Under the pieces are notes generated by a model, which searched no databases, was not told the DNA's origin, and was given only the letters and a program-made list of their open reading frames with translations. From Rikenellaceae bacterium UBA1749 (lineage in GTDB: Bacteria; Bacteroidota; Bacteroidia; Bacteroidales; Rikenellaceae), in contig DCHP01000031.1 of the NCBI GenBank assembly GCA_002315675.1, positions 1-11,824 on the forward strand: a DNA stretch of 11,824 nucleotides, read 5' to 3'. The position numbers were made by a program, and so were the translations under genes. Below are positions 7,123 to 11,824 of the stretch, piece by piece (position 1 is the stretch's first letter; every line of letters begins with the position of its first letter).

Positions 7123-7815
7123 ATGAGTCGCTTGGGAAAATCTATTTTTAGTGCACTATGGAAAGTGCTTCTAATTTTATTTATTGGTTCAATATTCTAT
7201 GTTGTAATATTGAAATGGTTGCCTGTTTATGTCACTCCACTTGTAGTTGTTCGTTCTGTTTCGAATATTGCAAATCCAGAATATACTACAAGAAAATCCT
7301 GGTGCCCACTTAAAAAGATATCTCCGGAATTGATAAAATCTGTTGTGGCAAGCGAGGATAATCGTTTTTTTGAACATAACGGATTTGATTTTGAGCAGAT
7401 CGCTTCTGCAATGAAGGAAAATATAACAAGGAAAAGAGAAAGAGGTGCCAGTACAATTTCCCAGCAGACAGCGAAAAATGTCTTTACTTTTCAAACCCAT
7501 ACATGGATAAGAAAAGGAATTGAAGCATATTTTACCATGCTGATAGAATTAATATGGGGCAAAGAACGTATTATGGAAGTTTACCTGAATGTAGCAGAAC
7601 TTGGTAATGGGGTCTTTGGTGCTGAATCGGCTTCCAGATATTACTATAGTAAAAAAGCCAGTAAATTGACAAGACATGAATCATGCCTGCTTGCTGCGGT
7701 GCTCCCATCTCCACGGAAAAGGAACCCTGTTAAACCTGGCCCTTTCGTATCAAGACGCGCTTTTGAGATATCGGAATTGATTAATAAATTGCAGTATCCA
7801 AGCTGGGTGAAATAA
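7123..7815 (+). CDS. mtgA: Monofunctional biosynthetic peptidoglycan glycosyltransferase MtgA
   Basis: This 230-residue GT51 enzyme polymerises lipid II into glycan strands at the periplasmic face of the inner membrane. Residues about 8-34 form the single N-terminal membrane anchor. The catalytic domain shows all the expected motifs: ASEDNRFFEHNGFD with catalytic Glu78, GASTISQQ at 108-115, and KERIMEVYLN at 147-156 containing the second conserved Glu, followed by G-x-FGAESASRYYYSK. There is no transpeptidase domain and the length is normal for the monofunctional class. The start is supported by an in-frame TAA at 7102-7104 just upstream. The 79-nt gap after the symporter contains no evident terminator or promoter, so readthrough is possible. 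A functional link to the sugar genes is not implied. Confidence 0.93.
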   Translation: MSRLGKSIFSALWKVLLILFIGSIFYVVILKWLPVYVTPLVVVRSVSNIANPEYTTRKSWCPLKKISPELIKSVVASEDNRFFEHNGFDFEQIASAMKENITRKRERGASTISQQTAKNVFTFQTHTWIRKGIEAYFTMLIELIWGKERIMEVYLNVAELGNGVFGAESASRYYYSKKASKLTRHESCLLAAVLPSPRKRNPVKPGPFVSRRAFEISELINKLQYPSWVK

Positions 7816-7834
7816 ATTTTTAGTAATATTTTAG

Positions 7835-7842
7835 TATATTTG
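7835..7842 (+). promoter_or_regulatory. Candidate promoter for the antiporter (TATATTTG)
   Basis: This is an exact TAnnTTTG -7 element 20 nt after the mtgA stop codon. A -33 element is not evident. It would start transcripts near 7849 and leave an unusually long leader of about 230 nt before the antiporter ATG at 8082. A closer promoter cannot be excluded. Confidence 0.4.
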
Positions 7843-7871
7843 TTGTGAATGAATGGCACCGAGGTTGATTT

Positions 7872-7897
7872 CTTTACATATTTTGGTGTTTGTAAAG
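7872..7897 (+). other. Leader hairpin upstream of the antiporter
   Basis: CTTTACA (7872-7878) and TGTAAAG (7891-7897) form a perfect 7-bp inverted repeat with a 12-nt loop. It lies about 25 nt downstream of the predicted transcription start. No T-run follows, so it is not an intrinsic terminator. It could be an operator dyad or an RNA stem, and could also be chance in AT-rich sequence. Confidence 0.3.
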
Positions 7898-8034
7898 TAA
7901 GTCATAACTCATCTGGTCGGTTTAGATTTTTTTGCTGTTGGAGTTCATAGTCTTTGATGTTAGTGATTCTTTAGTTGAAAATAGAATTGTGTAGTATAAT
8001 GTCCAGGGGATTTGTGAAGATTTGACCTTGCATG

Positions 8035-8053
8035 TATTTAATTCAATTAAATA
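8035..8053. promoter_or_regulatory. 19-bp perfect palindrome upstream of the antiporter
   Basis: TATTTAATTCAATTAAATA has perfect 9-bp arms around a central C and ends 28 nt before the antiporter ATG. The position suits a repressor or activator site for ion- or stress-dependent control. The sequence is entirely A/T except for the centre, which lowers its significance. Confidence 0.35.
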
Positions 8054-8081
8054 GAATATTGTACAACTAAATCACAAAATT

Positions 8082-9734
8082 ATGTCACTTTTTTTAATAA
8101 GTTTTGCAGCTATTATCTTTACCTGCATAGTTCTCGATAAGGTCTCCAACAGATTAGGAGTCCCTGCTCTTTTGGCATTCTTGATATTAGGGCTTATTGT
8201 CGGATGGGCTCATACGATTGATCGCTCGCAATACTCATTGATGGAGTCTGTTTGTAATATTGCACTTCTATTGATTATTTTTTATGGTGGTTTTGGTGTA
8301 AGGTGGCAGTCTGCAAAACCGATTATCAAGGAATCGTCGCTTCTTGCTTCTTTTGGTGTAGTATTGACAGTTTTTATAACGGGAATTGCATGTCATTATG
8401 TTCTTCTTTTTGATTGGACGGTATCTCTTCTTATAGCTGCAATTCTTGGATCAACAGATGCTGCATCCGTTTTTTCCATTTTAAGAACCCGGAAACTTGG
8501 TTTGAAGAATAATATCGCTCCAATGCTTGAAATGGAAAGCGGTAGTAATGATCCATTTGGCTATATTATGACTGTGATACTGCTATCAGTCCTTGCTGGT
8601 AGTCTTGATGCTTCACATGTGCTTTGGATGTTGTTCAAACAAGTATTTTTCGGCGCATTGTTTGGATTTGGTATCGCGTGGGGCGCTAAACGAATACTGC
8701 TTAGGTTTCCTATTTCAGTAGGTGGAATGAGTTCGCTATATATTATGGCTGTTGCTCTTATTGCTTATGCGCTACCTGGTGTTGTTGATGGAAATGGCTT
8801 TTTGAGTGTTTATATTGTTGGCGTGATACTGGGAAATACTCATATGTCTGATAAAAAGGAATTGGTGCATTTTTTTGATGGTATCGTCAACTTGGTTCAA
8901 ATGTTGTTGTTCTTTTTATTGGGTCTTATGGCAAAACCAGCAACAATGCTTGATGCTATTGTCCCAGCCATTGTAATACTTCTTATTATGGTATTTGTGG
9001 CTAGACCTTTAGCTATTCATGCAATATTATTGCCATTTAGAGATCCAAATAATATTAGAAAATGTAAATATACTTTCAATCAGCGTAATTTTATTTCATT
9101 TGTAGGTCTAAGAGGTGCTGCTTCCATTGTTTTTGTTGTTATGGCAATATCCCAGAGTATGCTTGTCAGTGATGAAGTGTATAATGTGATTTTCTGCGTT
9201 GTAATTCTTTCAATAAGTATCCAGGGTTCTCTGATACCTTATATGGCTAAGACACTTAAAGTTATTGATGATGGCGAGGATGTAATGAAAACATTCAGTG
9301 ATTTCTCTGAAGGTTGTGAAATGCAATTCGGGAAAATTCTTATTCCTTCAAATAGTTCATGGTGCGGGAAAAAAATAGCTGACTTGGATATTCCTAAGAA
9401 TCTTATTCTTGCACTTGTGATACGTGGTGATGAGAAAATTCTTCCAAAGGGTAGGGTAACTCTTCTTGAAGGCGATGTTGTGATATGCGGATTGAAAGCG
9501 TGGAATCTTGAGGATGGAATCCAACTGAGGGAGCATAAGATGGATAACAACAGTAAATGGGATGGTGTTCTCATTAAAGACTATCCGACCCATCATGATA
9601 ATGTAATTCTTATGATTCAAAGAGGGGATGAACAGATTATTCCAACAGGCAAAACAGAACTTAAGAGTAATGATCTTCTGGTTGTCCTTGAAACTCAAAA
9701 CGGAGTAAAACGTCTTAAAACAACAGAAGCATAG
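8082..9734 (+). CDS. CPA1-type cation (K+ or Na+)/proton antiporter with two TrkA_C domains
   Basis: This 550-residue inner-membrane protein exchanges K+ or Na+ for protons. Residues about 1-390 form the Na_H_Exchanger domain with roughly a dozen helices. GSTDAASVFSILR (123-135) and ESGSNDPFG (152-160, with the Asn-Asp pair of electroneutral CPA1 exchangers) supply the ion-binding carboxylates, and GLRGAASIVF occurs at 342-351. The cytoplasmic tail contains two RCK-C/TrkA_C-like modules, at about 408-475 (ILIPSNSSWCGKKIADLDIP, then LLEGDVVICG) and about 485-545 (MIQRGDEQIIPTGKTELK). This architecture matches the NhaP2/CvrA K+/H+ antiporter family, whose C-terminal domains sense nucleotides or ions. 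The full-length match and intact motifs make the family firm. Choosing K+ over Na+ is inference from the tail. It is monocistronic: an independent leader lies upstream and a terminator follows. Confidence 0.9.
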   Translation: MSLFLISFAAIIFTCIVLDKVSNRLGVPALLAFLILGLIVGWAHTIDRSQYSLMESVCNIALLLIIFYGGFGVRWQSAKPIIKESSLLASFGVVLTVFITGIACHYVLLFDWTVSLLIAAILGSTDAASVFSILRTRKLGLKNNIAPMLEMESGSNDPFGYIMTVILLSVLAGSLDASHVLWMLFKQVFFGALFGFGIAWGAKRILLRFPISVGGMSSLYIMAVALIAYALPGVVDGNGFLSVYIVGVILGNTHMSDKKELVHFFDGIVNLVQMLLFFLLGLMAKPATMLDAIVPAIVILLIMVFVARPLAIHAILLPFRDPNNIRKCKYTFNQRNFISFVGLRGAASIVFVVMAISQSMLVSDEVYNVIFCVVILSISIQGSLIPYMAKTLKVIDDGEDVMKTFSDFSEGCEMQFGKILIPSNSSWCGKKIADLDIPKNLILALVIRGDEKILPKGRVTLLEGDVVICGLKAWNLEDGIQLREHKMDNNSKWDGVLIKDYPTHHDNVILMIQRGDEQIIPTGKTELKSNDLLVVLETQNGVKRLKTTEA

Positions 9735-9754
9735 ATATATTTGGCTAATGATAG

Positions 9755-9795
9755 AAAATCCCCCGGTGTAAATATTTGATACACTGGGGGATTTT
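9755..9795. terminator. Bidirectional terminator between antiporter and Spy-like gene
   Basis: AAAATCCCCCGGTGTA (9755-9770) pairs with TACACTGGGGGATTTT (9780-9795) around a 9-nt loop, with one G-T wobble on the (+) strand. A T-run (9792-9798) follows on the (+) strand and an A-run gives Ts on the (-) strand. It ends both convergent genes. Confidence 0.88.
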
Positions 9796-9818
9796 TTTAT
9801 CATATTCTTTTTAAACTT

Positions 9819-10259
9819 TTATTCCTCTTCTTCCTGAGGCGGATTTTGAGGTGGATTTTGTGGTCTGCCCTGACCAGGGCCAGGACGCTGCTTTTTCATC
9901 ATTTCATCGTATTTGGCTTTCTGCTCATCTGTCAGAACGGATTTGATTTGTTCTGTACGCTTTTTATGCATTTCCATCATTTCCTCACGGCTTGGAAATT
10001 CACCTTCTTCTTCCATCTCCTTGAACTTGGATTTCATTTCTTCCTGCTGAGTTGTCATGATTTTTGTCAGTTGGGATTTTTGATCTTCAGAAAGCGACAG
10101 CTCCTTGTCCATGTATTCAACGATTTTGGCAGGGTCCATTCCAGGTCCTCCTGGTCCTCCTGGTCTAGGTCCTTTCGGTCCTTCATTTTGAGGTGGCTGA
10201 GCCATGACGCACAATAATGTCATCATGACAAAAACAATTGTTGATAATAACTTTTTCAT
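9819..10259 (-). CDS. Secreted Spy/LTxxQ-like (DUF4890-type) periplasmic protein
   Basis: This 146-residue protein has a clear signal peptide (MKKLLSTIVFVMMTLLCVMA, cleavage before Gln21). After a Pro/Gly-rich linker (28-40, PRPGGPGGPG) it has a charged helical core with two LTxxQ-like motifs, LSLSEDQKSQL near residue 54 and VLTDEQKAKY near 108. These characterise the Spy/CpxP family and the Bacteroidetes DUF4890 group. The C-terminus is low-complexity: repeated PPQN units end in EEEE. Spy-type proteins act as periplasmic chaperones or stress sensors, so envelope stress is the likely setting, though function in Bacteroidetes is not established. It lies 51 nt downstream of hemW on the same strand and may be cotranscribed, as no promoter box is visible in the gap. 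The glycine/proline coding produces short tandem nucleotide repeats at about 9836-9866 and 10140-10165. Confidence 0.75.
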   Translation of the reverse strand: MKKLLSTIVFVMMTLLCVMAQPPQNEGPKGPRPGGPGGPGMDPAKIVEYMDKELSLSEDQKSQLTKIMTTQQEEMKSKFKEMEEEGEFPSREEMMEMHKKRTEQIKSVLTDEQKAKYDEMMKKQRPGPGQGRPQNPPQNPPQEEEE

Positions 10260-10310
10260 AATTAATGGTTTTTGTTGTTTGCTATTTAGATGGAATTTCC
10301 CATGAAAAGT

Positions 10311-11363
10311 TTAAAACAATTCACAGATTATGTAATCTGATATGAGAAAGTGCTCGGGTCTGATTTTTAAATACCCATTGGTGTATTCCATCAATCCCTG
10401 TGATAATAAATTTCGGGCTGAATTTAGAATCTTCTCGTCGGAAGTTTTAAGCCCTTTTGTGGTTCGAAGTGATGTCATGATAATTTCCTCTGCTCGTTGC
10501 TCAGAGGATAATATTTCTATTTCACAGCGCTCGCCATTCAGCCATTTTGTTAAACTTGAAGGCTCCCACCATCTTTTATTTTTACCATCAAAGGAATGGG
10601 CTGATGGTCCCAGTCCTAAATATGGAACTCCATCCCAATAACCGCTATTGTGAATTGCAGAGTACCCGGCTTTGCAGAAATTTGATATTTCATATTGACT
10701 GAATCCGTTACTCAGTAAGGATTCTCTCAGCATTTTGTAGTGTCTTTCGGAAACATCTTCTGATACCGGTTTTATATTCATTCTGTCGAATAGAGTTCCT
10801 TTTTCAATTGTAAGGTGGTAAGCTGAAATATGTTGTATGTCCAATTTGATAGCAGTGTCAAGGTTGAATTGCCACTGGGATTCAGTCATAAAGGGAAGTC
10901 CATAAATCAGATCTATTGTAATATTCCTAAAACCGGCGTCTTTGGCATTCATTACAGCTGAAATAGCTTGATCTGCGTTATGACGCCTGTTCATTGTTTT
11001 CAGATGGTCATCGCAGAATGATTGTATCCCGATACTTAATCTGTTGATACCTATATTATACAATGATTTGCAGTACTGCAGGGTTAAATCATCTGGATTA
11101 CATTCGATAGTTATTTCTTTAAGATTCCCGGTGTCAAATCTTCTGTTAATAGAAAGGATTATTTCACTTAGGTCATCAATGCTTAGGGTTGATGGCGTAC
11201 CACCTCCGAAATACAATGTTTTCAGTGAACCTCCTTCTGATTGCGTAATATCATTTTTTATTTTTTCAATGAATTTAGGATATAAATCCAGACAAGTAGT
11301 ATGATAGAAATCGCAGTAACTACAGATACGTTTGCAAAATGGAATATGTATATAAAGCAACAT
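10311..11363 (-). CDS. hemW: HemW-like radical SAM protein (heme chaperone)
   Basis: This 350-residue radical SAM protein was historically annotated as oxygen-independent coproporphyrinogen III oxidase. MLLYIHIPFC is the typical HemW start, with the [4Fe-4S] motif CxxxCxxC at Cys10, Cys14 and Cys17 followed by Asp-Phe19. The fourth Cys of true HemN (CxxxCxxCxC) is absent, which separates HemW from HemN. Further motifs are YFGGGTPS (51-58), ECNPDD (87-92), NRLSIGIQSF (107-116), NRRHNA (125-130), YGLPFMT and GLGPSAHSF. HemW binds heme and delivers it to respiratory enzymes; coproporphyrinogen oxidation is not expected. At 350 residues it is slightly short for the family, mainly at the C-terminus. 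The start is well supported by homology, yet a -7 box lies only 4 nt upstream, so the transcript may be nearly leaderless. The gene is divergent from the DUF486 gene. Confidence 0.9.
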   Translation of the reverse strand: MLLYIHIPFCKRICSYCDFYHTTCLDLYPKFIEKIKNDITQSEGGSLKTLYFGGGTPSTLSIDDLSEIILSINRRFDTGNLKEITIECNPDDLTLQYCKSLYNIGINRLSIGIQSFCDDHLKTMNRRHNADQAISAVMNAKDAGFRNITIDLIYGLPFMTESQWQFNLDTAIKLDIQHISAYHLTIEKGTLFDRMNIKPVSEDVSERHYKMLRESLLSNGFSQYEISNFCKAGYSAIHNSGYWDGVPYLGLGPSAHSFDGKNKRWWEPSSLTKWLNGERCEIEILSSEQRAEEIIMTSLRTTKGLKTSDEKILNSARNLLSQGLMEYTNGYLKIRPEHFLISDYIICELF

Positions 11364-11367
11364 ATAA

Positions 11368-11375
11368 CAAAAATA
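11368..11375 (-). promoter_or_regulatory. Candidate hemW promoter (TATTTTTG on the minus strand)
   Basis: On the (-) strand 11375-11368 reads TATTTTTG, an exact TAnnTTTG. Only 4 nt separate it from the hemW ATG (11363-11361), so the predicted start of transcription falls at or just inside the codon. No -33 element is visible. In such AT-rich sequence the match may be fortuitous. Confidence 0.3.
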
Positions 11376-11388
11376 GCACTTTTTTTAT

Positions 11389-11396
11389 TACCTTTG
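11389..11396 (+). promoter_or_regulatory. Candidate DUF486-gene promoter (TACCTTTG)
   Basis: TACCTTTG is an exact TAnnTTTG -7 element 17 nt before the ATG at 11414, which predicts a leader of only about 10 nt. It lies 13 nt from the oppositely oriented hemW box. The two promoters would have overlapping polymerase footprints. Confidence 0.5.
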
Positions 11397-11413
11397 CGAC
11401 TTAAATATTTGAT

Positions 11414-11773
11414 ATGAAAGCCTTATTAACGATTTTATTGCTAGTTTTATCAAATGCTTTTATGACCATTGCATGGTATGGTCAACTTAATTTTAATTTC
11501 TTTAAGGGAAAGTCTTTGATTGTAATCATTATTATTAGCTGGCTAATAGCTTTTCTTGAGTATGTAATAATGATTCCGGCGAACAGAATTGGTTTTGAGG
11601 GTACAGGTGGGCCTTTTTCGCTGATTCAGTTGAAAGTTATACAGGAAGTTATTTCGCTGACTGTTTTTGCTGCTTTTACAATTCTTTGTTTTAAAAATCA
11701 AACATTCACATATAACCATTTGATTTCAGCGATTTGTCTTATTGCAGCAGTCTTTTTCGCTTATAGGAAATAA
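11414..11773 (+). CDS. DUF486 (DMT superfamily-like) small membrane protein
   Basis: This 119-residue protein has four predicted membrane helices at about residues 4-23, 34-53, 75-95 and 101-117. The start MKALLTILLLVLSNAFMTIA with a following WYGQL, the central FLEYVIMIPANRIGF and the FSLIQLKVIQEVISL segment match the DUF486 family, often called 'DMT family protein'. The fold is related to small multidrug-resistance/EmrE-like transporters, but no substrate is known for DUF486. The length is normal. It starts 50 nt from hemW in the opposite direction, and the next transcription unit begins beyond its stop with its own promoter. Confidence 0.85.
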   Translation: MKALLTILLLVLSNAFMTIAWYGQLNFNFFKGKSLIVIIIISWLIAFLEYVIMIPANRIGFEGTGGPFSLIQLKVIQEVISLTVFAAFTILCFKNQTFTYNHLISAICLIAAVFFAYRK

Positions 11774-11803
11774 TTGTTTTTACAATTAATTTAAGTAACT
11801 TTG
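11774..11803 (+). promoter_or_regulatory. Promoter for a gene beyond the right edge
   Basis: TAACTTTG (11796-11803) is an exact -7 element, with TTG (11774-11776) 19 nt upstream as the -33 element. This is the best-matching Bacteroidetes promoter in the window. Transcription would start near 11810 and read off the end. An AT-rich inverted repeat TAATTGT/ACAATTA (11771-11777 and 11782-11788) overlaps the -33 element. It is too weak for a terminator and could be an operator. Confidence 0.5.
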
Positions 11804-11824
11804 GAATGTTAATATTGAATATCT

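Noticed and set aside
7849..7950. Short open frame of 33 codons (starting MNGTEVDFF) after the antiporter promoter
   Set aside because: It would start at the predicted transcription start, its composition is not protein-like, and no family is recognised. It could be a leader peptide, but nothing supports that.
9357..9803. 148-codon open frame on the minus strand
   Set aside because: It lies opposite the strongly supported TrkA_C tail of the antiporter and runs through the terminator. It is an antisense shadow.
9836..9866. Short tandem nucleotide repeats (GGCGGATTTTG/GGTGGATTTTG)
   Set aside because: They simply encode the repeated PPQN units of the Spy-like protein's C-terminus. The repeats are too few and contiguous for a CRISPR array.

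Overview
The window looks like a chromosomal segment from a gut- or rumen-type Bacteroidales bacterium (Bacteroides/Prevotella-like). The evidence is a moderately AT-rich base composition, A-rich start regions without classical Shine-Dalgarno sites, several exact TAnnTTTG boxes (the Bacteroidetes sigma -7 element), and Bacteroidetes-typical families: a DUF4965-type lipoprotein, a CBM9-like lipoprotein and a DUF4890-like periplasmic protein. The genus is inference.

Layout. Bases 1-71 may hold the last codons of a gene that enters from the left. Bases 177-544 hold a decayed 5' fragment of an IS5-family transposase, readable only by joining three frames. Bases 611-4637 hold a two-gene (+) operon: a secreted GH51 alpha-L-arabinofuranosidase, then after 4 nt a large lipoprotein of the DUF4965/glutaminase-A-like family. 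The operon ends at a perfect 18-bp hairpin that can also terminate the convergent gene at 4709-5314 (-), a small CBM9-like lipoprotein. The intergenic region 5315-5660 contains a 103-bp element with 16-bp terminal inverted repeats starting GTAA and an exact 8-bp target duplication. This is a non-autonomous IS66-type miniature element (MITE). It is followed by the promoter of a sugar:proton symporter (5661-7043) and by mtgA (7123-7815). A leader with a hairpin and a 19-bp palindrome precedes a CPA1-type cation/proton antiporter with two C-terminal TrkA_C domains (8082-9734). Another bidirectional terminator separates it from a (-) block: hemW (10311-11363) followed by a Spy/DUF4890-like secreted protein (9819-10259). 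A DUF486 membrane protein (11414-11773) diverges from hemW across only 50 nt. A good promoter at the right edge points to a gene outside the window.

How it fits together. The left half (GH51, DUF4965-type lipoprotein, CBM9-like lipoprotein, XylE/AraE-type symporter) reads as a small plant-polysaccharide module: arabinosyl side chains are bound and trimmed outside the cytoplasm and the released pentose is imported. No SusC/SusD pair, regulator or pentose-catabolic gene lies in the window, so any complete locus would extend beyond it or be dispersed. The right half is housekeeping: cell wall, ion homeostasis, heme trafficking and envelope stress. I found no defence system, CRISPR array, tRNA or rRNA. 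The most distinctive item is the IS66-type MITE. The most interesting protein is the DUF4965-family lipoprotein, whose glutaminase label fits poorly with its neighbours.
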